A DNA stretch of 5,804 bases from Verrucomicrobiales bacterium (GTDB lineage: Bacteria > Verrucomicrobiota > Verrucomicrobiia > Limisphaerales > UBA1100), in the NCBI GenBank assembly GCA_011523245.1, contig WTHG01000245.1:1-5804 (forward strand), written 5' to 3'. Positions 1 to 5,804 of the stretch are shown one piece after another. Position 1 is the stretch's first letter. Each line of letters opens with the position of its first letter. The notes beneath the pieces were generated by a model that ran no database searches, had not been told where the DNA came from, and saw only the letters and a list, made by a program, of their open reading frames with translations. The position numbers were made by a program, and so were the translations under genes.

Positions 1-34
1 TCACCGGAATAGTGTTGCGTTGGGTCTCCGGTGA
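1..34. repeat. Perfect 8-bp inverted repeat at the window's left edge
   Basis: TCACCGGA (1-8) is the exact reverse complement of TCCGGTGA (27-34), with an 18-nt loop. On the minus strand it lies downstream of the kinase gene and could be a terminator whose T run would fall outside the window. No gene is seen in positions 1-89: neither strand shows a start with a supported reading frame. Confidence 0.35.
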
Positions 35-80
35 GAAACCGTCGCGGATGAAAAAGCCGCGGCGGTTTAGTTTTCCACCC

Positions 81-103
81 GCCTGCCTTTTAGCGGGACA
101 GGC
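81..103. repeat. Small hairpin over the kinase stop codon
   Basis: On the minus strand GCCTGTC (103-97) pairs with GGCAGGC (87-81), seven pairs with one G-U, across a 9-nt loop that holds the TAA stop. No T run follows, so termination is not supported. It may be a short 3'-end hairpin of the kinase message. Confidence 0.4.
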
Positions 104-1778
104 AAAACTGGATTCGGGTGCCTTCTCCCGGTGTCGATTGTACTTCCACGCGGCCGCCATGGGCCTCGGCCACCTTGGCCACAATGGCCAACCCCAATCC
201 GCCTCCCTTTTCCTTGGTGGTGCTCAACATCCCGGTGAAAGCGAGTTCGCGTTGTTCATCCGTCATGCCTGAACCGGAATCAGTGAAGGTCACCGCCACA
301 CCCTGTTCGGTCGCCTTGGTGATAATTTGTAAAGTTCCCCCCTGTTGCATGGCCTCCGCAGCGTTAAGGATGAGGTTGAGAAACGCTTGGGACAACTGCG
401 TGGCGTCCCCTTTCACCGGTGGCAAATCGGGCGCATCTTCGCGTTCCAGATGGATCTGCTGATGCTGCAACTTGTGCCGCGTAAGCAGTGCAAGATCATC
501 CAGCAAACCGGGCAAATCCACCAACGCCATTTGGGGTTCGGCATTACGGGCGAATTTCACGATGTTGTCCACAATGTGATCGAGATGATTCATCTTTTCA
601 CCCAGCACGCGCGCGTCCTCAGCACGTGGATCGCCTTCTGCAAAATCCAGCTCCATGGAGTGGTACAACATCTTCATCACCGTGAGCGGGTTCCGTATTT
701 CATGGGCCACTTCCGCCGCCAACAGGCCTAACGCGCTGAGCTGTTCGTTACGGCGCAATTGCTCTTCAACATCAACCGTGCGCTCGTACAACCGCGCCTT
801 TTCAATCGCCACGGCCGACAATTCTGCCAGAGCACTCAGCGTATGTACTTCTTCATTAGAAAAAACATGCCGCGACTCCGTGTACACACTCAAAGTTCCA
901 AAGCTTTGGCCGCTGAAAACCAATGGCGCGCAGAGCAATGAGACAAGCCCTTCTCGCCGTGCCGTTTCCGGGTGTTGATATTGCGCGGAGGTTTGCACGT
1001 TGAGCACCTGCATGGGTTTGCGGCGCCGGACCACCGAACCCATCAAACTCTCCACTACACTGAGGGGCGGGCGCTGTTGATAATCCGTGCCGGCCCCGAA
1101 CTGCGCGCGCACTTCGAGCCATTCGCCGGAAGGATCAAGCAACTGCAACGAACACATCTTCACCCGGTTCAACCCCGCCGCTTCGCGCGTAACCGATTCC
1201 AGCACCTCATCCACGTGCAGGTTACTGTTGATCGTTTGGCCCACAGACACCAGCGACCGAAGTAACTCGGCACGCTGACGGTGTTGTTCATACTGCCAGG
1301 TATTTACAATCACCTGCGTGGCATGGCGGGCAAGTTCCTCCAGCAGTTGTTGGTCCGTTTCAGAAAAGGCATCGTCCGTCTCCGCGTCGACATTCAGTAC
1401 CGCCCGCACCGTGTCCTCGATAAACAACGGCACGGCCAATTCACTACGCACCTCCGCCCGCGCGGAGATATAACGTTCATCCTGGCTCACATCACCAAGG
1501 CGAAGGGGCTCGCCATGATGCGCCACCCAGCCGGTAATGCCTTCGTTGATCCGCAGGGACAATGCGCTAGCGTTTTCTGGCAGTCCTTCGGACGCTACAA
1601 TCTCCAGCAGGCCCGTGGTCGGATTCACCAGTGCAAGAGATCCGCTAGTCGCCTCCACCAACGACACCGCCTCGCGGACAATCAACTGGAGCGCCTCCTC
1701 CGATTCCAGCGTGGCATGAATAGCGCGCGATACTTCGTATAAACGCTGCAGTTGTTCGGGCGTAAACGACCGGCTCAT
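90..1778 (-). CDS. Soluble sensor histidine kinase, GAF-GAF-HisKA-HATPase_c
   Basis: A 562-residue histidine kinase predicted to autophosphorylate and pass phosphate to a response regulator. Two GAF sensor domains lie at about residues 20-160 and 185-330, followed by a short helical linker, the HisKA dimerisation helix with H-box EVAHEIRNPL (phospho-acceptor H359), and an ATPase domain with the N-box LNLILNAAEAM (N472), the D/G1 motif DSGSGM (D500) and the G2 motif GGGLGLAIV (525-533). The F-box stretch AFTGMLSTTKEK departs from the usual 'EPFFTTK'. No membrane segment or signal peptide is seen, so it should be cytoplasmic and sense a small ligand or partner through the GAF domains. ATG 1778 is chosen because AGGAGG lies 5 nt upstream and the start overlaps the permease stop as ATGA. 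The frame stays open 45 codons further upstream, but that part lies inside the permease gene and has no kinase features. The cognate regulator is not in the window, and the architecture resembles NtrB/AtoS-like kinases without identifying one. Confidence 0.93.
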   Translation of the reverse strand: MSRSFTPEQLQRLYEVSRAIHATLESEEALQLIVREAVSLVEATSGSLALVNPTTGLLEIVASEGLPENASALSLRINEGITGWVAHHGEPLRLGDVSQDERYISARAEVRSELAVPLFIEDTVRAVLNVDAETDDAFSETDQQLLEELARHATQVIVNTWQYEQHRQRAELLRSLVSVGQTINSNLHVDEVLESVTREAAGLNRVKMCSLQLLDPSGEWLEVRAQFGAGTDYQQRPPLSVVESLMGSVVRRRKPMQVLNVQTSAQYQHPETARREGLVSLLCAPLVFSGQSFGTLSVYTESRHVFSNEEVHTLSALAELSAVAIEKARLYERTVDVEEQLRRNEQLSALGLLAAEVAHEIRNPLTVMKMLYHSMELDFAEGDPRAEDARVLGEKMNHLDHIVDNIVKFARNAEPQMALVDLPGLLDDLALLTRHKLQHQQIHLEREDAPDLPPVKGDATQLSQAFLNLILNAAEAMQQGGTLQIITKATEQGVAVTFTDSGSGMTDEQRELAFTGMLSTTKEKGGGLGLAIVAKVAEAHGGRVEVQSTPGEGTRIQFCLSR

Positions 1779-2881
1779 GGCACCCTCCTCAACAACATTG
1801 CACCCGTGCCCGCAAAAACGAGGTTCGGCAGCCAAGCCGCCAGTAATGCAGGCAAATGTCCTGCCGTGCCCAGCGCTAGGCCCCAGCGCATTAACATGAA
1901 GTAAACAAAACAAATCCCCACACTGCCTGCCACGCCCACAAACACATTGCGCCGTCCGCCCATCGCCCCAAACGGCAGCGCCACAAGCACCACCACTAGG
2001 CAGGTAAAAGGCTGCGCGATCCGGCCATGAAATTGCGTGAGGATCAAGGTCGCTTTGTCAGTCTGCATTTTCGGGTGCAGTTTGCGATACGCCAAAATTT
2101 CAAACAATGAGAGCTGCAGTTGCTTGGCCGCTTTCAATTGATCGAGCTGCGCGATTTTGATCTCCGCCTGTAATTGTTCCGGTGACCCGCCGAGGTTCAG
2201 GCCCGCCAACACGTTGGTGGCGATCACCTGATTTGGCAAATCGTTGGTGGGTGGCGAGTAGCGCTTTTCTTCTGCGGAATAAAAAATCCAGTTGCCGTTG
2301 GTCCACACGCCGCGCGCCGCATCCACCACCGTACGCACCTCTTCGCGTGTCCAATCCACCGAAGGATTATCCATCTCCCCGGTGGCCAAGTTATATCGCT
2401 GGATATGCCAAACTTGCCCCAGCGCATCGTCACGGAAATGCAGGTTGCTAAGCCATTTATCGGCGTCCGTGCGGCCCGATTCAAGCAGCCGAGCGGATTT
2501 CGCCGAAGCGTTGGGCGCAATGAATTCCGTCACGGCAAACAACGTGCCGCCAATGAACAAGGCTACCGCAAAAAATGGCACACTAATCCGCGCCAAACTG
2601 ATCCCCGCCGCACGCATCGCCACCAGCTCATTGCCTCGCGCCAGGTTAGTTAGCGTGTACAGGAGCGCCAGCAACAGCGCTATCGGCATCACTGTGCTCA
2701 TCAGCTCGGGCGTGCGTAGGAAGTAAATTTCGCCAACCTGACTCCACTCCAACCCACGGTCCTGATACTCCTTGAGGTTGCCAAACAGATCAAACGCCGT
2801 CCAAAAAATCTGAAAGCCCGCCAGACAATACAGCAGTGGCACGAGCAGTTCGCGCAAAAGATACCGGTCCAGCAATCGCAT
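1775..2881 (-). CDS. LptF/LptG (YjgP/YjgQ) family lipopolysaccharide export permease
   Basis: A 368-residue inner-membrane permease of the LptF/LptG family. In the family, LptF and LptG form the membrane half of the LptB2FG ABC transporter, which extracts lipopolysaccharide from the inner membrane and drives it along the Lpt bridge. The sequence starts with the family-typical MRLLDRYLLRELL. Helices are predicted at about residues 12-32, 60-80 and 99-120, followed by a large periplasmic region of about 125-285 (the jelly-roll domain), then three C-terminal helices at about 290-308, 312-332 and 340-363. The signature ARGNELVAMRAAGISLARI (81-99), the loop that docks on LptB in the family, is intact, as is the C-terminal 'GRIAQPF...LPFGAMGGRR' stretch. 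The length is normal for the family. The start has AGGGG 3 nt upstream. Only one member is present, whereas lptF and lptG are often adjacent, and I cannot decide whether this one is LptF or LptG. Its stop overlaps the kinase start by 4 nt. Confidence 0.9.
   Translation of the reverse strand: MRLLDRYLLRELLVPLLYCLAGFQIFWTAFDLFGNLKEYQDRGLEWSQVGEIYFLRTPELMSTVMPIALLLALLYTLTNLARGNELVAMRAAGISLARISVPFFAVALFIGGTLFAVTEFIAPNASAKSARLLESGRTDADKWLSNLHFRDDALGQVWHIQRYNLATGEMDNPSVDWTREEVRTVVDAARGVWTNGNWIFYSAEEKRYSPPTNDLPNQVIATNVLAGLNLGGSPEQLQAEIKIAQLDQLKAAKQLQLSLFEILAYRKLHPKMQTDKATLILTQFHGRIAQPFTCLVVVLVALPFGAMGGRRNVFVGVAGSVGICFVYFMLMRWGLALGTAGHLPALLAAWLPNLVFAGTGAMLLRRVP
1784..1789 (-). promoter_or_regulatory. 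Strong ribosome binding site deciding the kinase start
   Basis: On the minus strand AGGAGG is followed by 5 nt and then ATG at 1778. It lies within the last codons of the upstream permease gene (the Arg-Arg-Val-Pro end). It fixes the kinase start at 1778 rather than at the further-upstream in-frame ATG at 1913, and it would support reinitiation by ribosomes that finish the permease. Confidence 0.85.
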
Positions 2882-2963
2882 GCGCCCCTAGGCTAGCCAG
2901 AGGCTCTTCTAGATTCGAGGCAAAAGGCTCGCCGCCGCCCGCGGACCTGGCGTAGCCTGCGAC
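2882..2963. promoter_or_regulatory. Divergent intergenic region between permease and beta-CASP gene
   Basis: These 82 bp separate two divergent start codons and so should carry promoters for both directions. On the minus strand AGGGG (2885-2889) sits 3 nt before the permease ATG. On the plus strand no Shine-Dalgarno-like sequence precedes the GTG at 2964, and an in-frame TAG at 2910-2912 limits any upstream extension of that gene. No convincing -35/-10 pair stands out in either direction. A small GGCTAGCC palindrome lies near 2891-2898, without a known meaning. Confidence 0.45.
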
Positions 2964-4334
2964 GTGCGCGTCACCAACCTCAACCCGGCCGATACCATTG
3001 GTGCCAGTGCGTGGTTGGTGGAAACTGACGGCCACCGCATCCTGCTCGATGCCGGCTCATGCCCTGGCGTGGAAGGCCGCGCGGGCCTGCCGCTATATTC
3101 GCAGGTGGCGGATCAGGACGTGGATGCCATCGCCATTTCGCATTGCCATCAGGATCATTGCGGATCCTTGCCGGTGGCGCTCCGACACTTCCCGCAGGCG
3201 CGGGTGTTGATGACGGAGCCGAGCTATTTTCTCATCGAACGCGTCCTTCACAATTCGGTGAATGTGATGAAACGGCAGCGCCTCGAACGAAACATTCCCG
3301 AGTATCCGCTGTTTCATCACCGTGAGGTGGATGAGTTCTCATACCTATTTCAAGGCTTTAAGTACGGGAAAGCAGAGCCATGGAGCCCTGTACGCCCGGG
3401 CACGCCCGGCGAGCCGGCGCCCACGGTAAGCTTTCATCCCGCCGGCCATGTGCTGGGCTCCGCTGGGCTCCGGGTGGCCCACGGACGGGAATCGCTTTTT
3501 TATACCGGCGACGTCTGTTTCCACGACCAAACGCTCTCGCCGAAGGCGGATTTTTCGGACACGCAGTCCGACGTGTTGATTCTAGAAACCACGCGTGGGG
3601 CCACGGAAACGCCTGCAGGGTTTAAACGGGAAGCAGAGCTGCAACGATTCATCACGGCCATCCGCGAGGGCTTGGAATCAGGCGGCGTGTTGGTCCCCGT
3701 ATTTGCCCTAGGCCGGACACAGGAAATGCTGGCGGCCATCGCCTTGGCTATGGAGGCCGGGGAATTAAACAGGCAGCCGGTTTACATCGGTGGCTTGGGG
3801 CGCGTGTTCACGGAAATCTATGACTTGGTGGCGCCGCGGGCGCCCAATCGGCGGCCAGATCTCAATCTCCATGAGGCACTCGATTTGCAGGTACTGGAGC
3901 AACGCGATTTTCGGAAACTGAAAGTGGATGGCCAACTCTTCGTGATCACCGCCGGCATGCTCAGCGAAAACACCGCCGCGCATCAGCTCGCGCAACACAT
4001 GATGCCCGAAGAACGCCATTCCATTTTGTTTGTCGGTTATTCCGCTCCCGATACCCCAGGTGGCGCCCTGCGCGCGGCCAGCCGGGGCGAGCCTTTTCAT
4101 TTCAGCGATAGCGCCGGCGAACTCACGCGCCATTGCCGGCTGGAGAGCTTTGATCTATCGGCCCATGCGAACCGAGAAGAGCTGGTGGATTTCGCCGTGC
4201 AAATGGCCCCACGCACCGTGATCCTCGGGCACGGCGAACCCGACGCCCGCGATTGGATGGAGACGGAGCTGCGCGACCGCCTGCCCAAGCTCAACATCAT
4301 TCAGCCCGCTCCCGGCGAAGCGCTGGAGGTGTGA
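2964..4334 (+). CDS. Beta-CASP metallo-beta-lactamase-fold nuclease (YSH1/CPSF73-like)
   Basis: A 456-residue metallo-beta-lactamase-fold hydrolase of the beta-CASP group, whose members cut RNA (CPSF-73/Ysh1, archaeal and bacterial homologues). Visible metal ligands are H60, H62, D64 and H65 in SHCHQDHCG, H162 in HPAGHVLGSAG, D183 in YTGDV and H423 in LGHGEPD. The beta-CASP insertion, about residues 205-395, carries motif A (E208 in LETTRG), PVFALGRTQEML (245-256), ITAGMLSE (328-335) and ILFVGYSAPDTPGG (354-367). Motif C is H401 in LSAHANREEL, where the family more often has SAHAD. All catalytic positions are present, so it should be active. No KH domain or RNase J C-terminal domain is present, so a CPSF73-like rather than RNase J-like protein is likely. 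The start is GTG. It is preferred because the first beta strand (RVTNLNPADTIGAS) begins right after it and the next Met is residue 102, but no Shine-Dalgarno is visible. Substrate unknown. Confidence 0.9.
   Translation: MRVTNLNPADTIGASAWLVETDGHRILLDAGSCPGVEGRAGLPLYSQVADQDVDAIAISHCHQDHCGSLPVALRHFPQARVLMTEPSYFLIERVLHNSVNVMKRQRLERNIPEYPLFHHREVDEFSYLFQGFKYGKAEPWSPVRPGTPGEPAPTVSFHPAGHVLGSAGLRVAHGRESLFYTGDVCFHDQTLSPKADFSDTQSDVLILETTRGATETPAGFKREAELQRFITAIREGLESGGVLVPVFALGRTQEMLAAIALAMEAGELNRQPVYIGGLGRVFTEIYDLVAPRAPNRRPDLNLHEALDLQVLEQRDFRKLKVDGQLFVITAGMLSENTAAHQLAQHMMPEERHSILFVGYSAPDTPGGALRAASRGEPFHFSDSAGELTRHCRLESFDLSAHANREELVDFAVQMAPRTVILGHGEPDARDWMETELRDRLPKLNIIQPAPGEALEV
3392..3471 (+). repeat. 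Two short 10-bp tandem duplications inside the beta-CASP gene
   Basis: The stretch holds two near-adjacent duplications: ACGCCCGG occurs at 3392-3399 and again at 3402-3409, a 10-bp period, and GCTGGGCTCC is repeated exactly at 3452-3461 and 3462-3471. The first codes for a proline/glycine-rich loop (about residues 140-155, WSPVRPGTPGEPAPTV). The second codes for the conserved LGSAGL after H162. The reading frame is intact and the motif reads correctly after the repeat, so neither disrupts the protein. Confidence 0.6.
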
Positions 4335-4337
4335 CAT

Positions 4338-4362
4338 CGCGGCTTGTTTTCCGCGCTTTTTT
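4338..4362 (+). terminator. Weak terminator-like hairpin between the two plus-strand genes
   Basis: A perfect 5-bp GC stem, CGCGG (4338-4342) with CCGCG (4351-4355), encloses an 8-nt loop and is followed one base later by six T residues (4357-4362). It starts 3 nt after the beta-CASP stop. The form is that of an intrinsic terminator, but the stem is short, so termination may be partial. It would reduce read-through into the pilin-VWA gene. Confidence 0.4.
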
Positions 4363-4372
4363 CCGCTACAAA
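4344..4372 (+). promoter_or_regulatory. Possible sigma-70-type promoter for the pilin-VWA gene
   Basis: TTGTTT (4344-4349) and TACAAA (4367-4372) are spaced by 17 bp and roughly resemble -35 and -10 boxes. Transcription would begin near 4379, only a few bases before ATG 4385, giving an almost leaderless message. That would fit the absence of a Shine-Dalgarno there. The match is weak and overlaps the terminator-like hairpin, so this is a suggestion only. Confidence 0.2.
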
Positions 4373-4384
4373 CGCAGCCTCCCC

Positions 4385-5647
4385 ATGAGGCCCTCTCCAC
4401 GCAGCGCCGGCTTTACCTTGCTGGAAGTGATGACCACGGTGGCCATTGTGTCGCTCGTGTTGATAATGCTGTATTCGTGCTGGAGTGCCGTGCTCAACGC
4501 CTCGGAAAGCAGCCAGCGCGCTGCGCAAAATTCGCACCGCGAACGCATGACGTTGCAGGCGTTGGATGAGGTGTTTGCCGGTGTGGCCTGGTATGAACAC
4601 CATGCCAACGGACCGGTTCACTTGGATTCCACCGGTGCTTTCAGCCAGCTCTCACTCACCAGTCGTGTACCGCCCGATTTCTGGGGGGCCCGACACTTGG
4701 GCGCGTATCCCCTGCGTCGCATTGAGTTTCTCGCTGAACCCACGGCCGACGGCGCCCATCAACTGGTGATGATTCAACAACCGCTGCTTTCGGTCACCAA
4801 TGGGTCCCCGAATATCCATCGCACTGTGCTTCTGCCTCGCGTGGAAACCTTCGTCCTCGAAGTGCGCGGGGGCGCCCGTCCCACCGCGCCTTGGCAATCT
4901 CTGTGGACTGGGACCAATGGCCTGCCCGTGGAGGCCCGGGTCTCCCTCGGTATATCCGCTGATTTTCCCCGTCATAAATCATGGCCACTGATGGCGCATT
5001 TGGCCCAACACGCCAAGCCGCCCCCCGGCATTGGCAATGTCACCAACATTTCCGGCAGCACCTTTGCCGATGCGGGATTTAACACGGGGGAACAGGACGG
5101 TGGCGCGCGGCTGGTTTTCATCATCGATAAATCGGGCAGCATGTGGGGCGGTCAGCTGGATATGGCTAAGAACGCCCTGTTGAAATCACTCCATGCCATG
5201 AACGGTGAAGGGCAATTTTATGTCTACTTTTTTAACCAACGCGATGACGCCATGCGGATCAATGACGTGCGCGCGCCGATCATGCTGGAAAGCAATACGG
5301 CCAATATCGCCAAGGTCTCCGAATGGATTGATTCGCGGCGAGCGCGCGGCGGCACTGATCCATCCGACTCCCTGAAATCCGCCTTCACCCACAAACCCAC
5401 CGAGTTGTTTCTGCTAACCGATGGAGAATTCCGCGTGCGCAACAATGAGCCCTCGATCCGTGAGTTGATCCAATCGCTCAACGCCGACAAATCCACCAAG
5501 ATCAACACCTTGGCCATCGGCGATTCTCTTCGGGGAACGCCGGCCGAAGCCTCTCTGATGATCATCGCCCAGGAAAACGGTGGCACCTACACCTTCATCA
5601 ACCCCACGACCGTGAGGTCTCCTCCGAAGGCTGCCGGCAACCCATAG
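4385..5647 (+). CDS. Prepilin-like N-terminus (GspJ/minor pilin type) fused to VWA domain
   Basis: A 420-residue protein with two parts. The first is a type III (prepilin) signal: a short basic leader MRPSPRSAG, then the cleavage context G9|F10 with T-L-L and E14 (mature Glu5), and a hydrophobic helix to about residue 30 that continues as an amphipathic alpha helix. Residues 40-205 look like a pseudopilin globular domain; the 'R-x-L-x-x-L' spacing and late beta strands recall GspJ-type minor pseudopilins, but assignment is weak. A Gly/Asn/Pro-rich linker (209-241) leads to the VWA domain (241 to about 407) with a complete metal-ion-dependent adhesion site: D248, S250 and S252 in DKSGS, T324 in GGTDP and D346 in LLTDGE. 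It is expected to be cleaved by prepilin peptidase and assembled into a pilus or pseudopilus, displaying the VWA head for adhesion or protein binding. ATG 4385 gives the ideal 9-residue leader. A GTG at 4331 that overlaps the previous stop as GTGA would give a 27-residue leader and is the alternative. The frame's earlier ATG at 4253 lies inside the beta-CASP gene. Confidence 0.88.
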   Translation: MRPSPRSAGFTLLEVMTTVAIVSLVLIMLYSCWSAVLNASESSQRAAQNSHRERMTLQALDEVFAGVAWYEHHANGPVHLDSTGAFSQLSLTSRVPPDFWGARHLGAYPLRRIEFLAEPTADGAHQLVMIQQPLLSVTNGSPNIHRTVLLPRVETFVLEVRGGARPTAPWQSLWTGTNGLPVEARVSLGISADFPRHKSWPLMAHLAQHAKPPPGIGNVTNISGSTFADAGFNTGEQDGGARLVFIIDKSGSMWGGQLDMAKNALLKSLHAMNGEGQFYVYFFNQRDDAMRINDVRAPIMLESNTANIAKVSEWIDSRRARGGTDPSDSLKSAFTHKPTELFLLTDGEFRVRNNEPSIRELIQSLNADKSTKINTLAIGDSLRGTPAEASLMIIAQENGGTYTFINPTTVRSPPKAAGNP

Positions 5648-5702
5648 AAACGGGTGCGCGGAGTTGGGCTCAAACAGATCCCCGCCGCCGTGCGTTTCTA
5701 TG
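5643..5702. repeat. 60-bp inverted repeat spanning the pilin-VWA stop codon
   Basis: CATAGAAACG (5643-5652) is the exact reverse complement of CGTTTCTATG (5693-5702). Inside the arms, GC-rich stretches (for example GCGG 5658-5661 with CCGC near 5682-5685) could extend the stem imperfectly. The left arm contains the TAG stop of the upstream gene. No T run follows in either direction, so it is not a typical intrinsic terminator. It could be an RNA-stabilising 3' hairpin or a small interspersed repeat. Confidence 0.65.
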
Positions 5703-5779
5703 CGAGGCGTGATCATGGCCTAAAATCCCACTATATCTATCGTGCAAACGCCCGAAGGACTTTATCAAAAGGGTAAAGA

Positions 5780-5804
5780 TGGTGGTCTGTACTGGATTCG
5801 AACC
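5780..5804 (-). tRNA. 3' end of a tRNA gene, cut by the window edge
   Basis: Read on the minus strand, the edge shows the end of a tRNA. The T loop is TTCGAAT (5802-5796) with the last two bases of its 5' stem visible (GG), then the 3' T stem CCAGT (5795-5791), the 3' acceptor strand ACAGACC (5790-5784), discriminator A (5783) and an encoded CCA (5782-5780). The predicted acceptor 5' strand is GGTCTGT, outside the window. The anticodon is not visible, so the amino acid is unknown. The gene converges with the pilin-VWA gene. Confidence 0.88.

Noticed and set aside
12..272. Plus-strand open frame entering from the left edge
   Set aside because: It runs antisense into the catalytic end of the kinase for about 180 bp and encodes nothing recognisable.
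1281..1742. 153-codon plus-strand open frame opposite the kinase
   Set aside because: Antisense shadow of a well-supported kinase domain; its translation has no recognisable motif and no ribosome binding site was seen.
1779..1913. A 45-codon N-terminal extension of the histidine kinase
   Set aside because: It lies wholly within the permease gene in another frame, has no kinase or membrane features, and the strong AGGAGG marks the start at 1778.
3452..3471. A frameshift caused by the exact 10-bp tandem repeat
   Set aside because: The conserved motif GHVLGSAGL and the following YTGD are in one frame, so the repeat is part of the normal coding sequence.
4253..4384. A 44-codon N-terminal extension of the pilin-VWA protein
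   Set aside because: Most of it overlaps the end of the beta-CASP gene, and it would place the prepilin signal far from the N-terminus, contrary to how such signals work.
5224..5586. 120-codon minus-strand open frame opposite the VWA domain
   Set aside because: Shadow of the VWA coding frame, which has an intact MIDAS motif; nothing recognisable in the antisense product.
5780..5804. 3' end of a transfer-messenger RNA instead of a tRNA
   Set aside because: The visible acceptor strand ACAGACC does not match the usual tmRNA ending (CAGCTCC before ACCA), while an ordinary tRNA end fits exactly.

Overview
The window looks like an ordinary chromosomal stretch of a moderately GC-rich, Gram-negative-type bacterium. 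An LptF/LptG-type permease implies an outer membrane with lipopolysaccharide. The style of the von Willebrand A (VWA) domain, with a Gly/Asn-rich linker before an 'LVFIIDKSGSM' start and a '...LLTDGEF...' core, resembles proteins I associate with the Planctomycetota/Verrucomicrobiota group. That taxonomic guess is from memory of family style and was not tested by any search.

Layout from left to right. Positions 1-89 hold no gene I can support, only two short inverted repeats downstream of the kinase. On the minus strand, a six-helix LptF/LptG (YjgP/YjgQ) permease (1775-2881) is followed by a soluble GAF-GAF-HisKA-HATPase histidine kinase (90-1778). The two genes overlap by an ATGA, and the kinase has a strong AGGAGG, so this is a translationally coupled pair. 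An 82-bp divergent intergenic region (2882-2963) separates them from two plus-strand genes. The first is a beta-CASP metallo-beta-lactamase-fold nuclease (2964-4334). The second, 50 bp later, encodes a pseudopilin-like type III signal and helix joined to a complete VWA domain (4385-5647). That gene ends inside a 60-bp inverted repeat. The extreme right edge holds the 3' end of a tRNA gene on the minus strand (5780-5804, cut by the window).

How they may work together. The permease and kinase pair is an envelope transport component expressed with a cytoplasmic sensor kinase, and no response regulator is visible in the window. The beta-CASP protein is probably an RNA-processing enzyme. The pilin-VWA protein is predicted to be membrane-inserted, processed by prepilin peptidase and assembled into or onto a type IV pilus or type II secretion pseudopilus, presenting an adhesive or metal-binding VWA head. 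It is the most unusual item here. No mobile element, CRISPR array or phage gene was seen.
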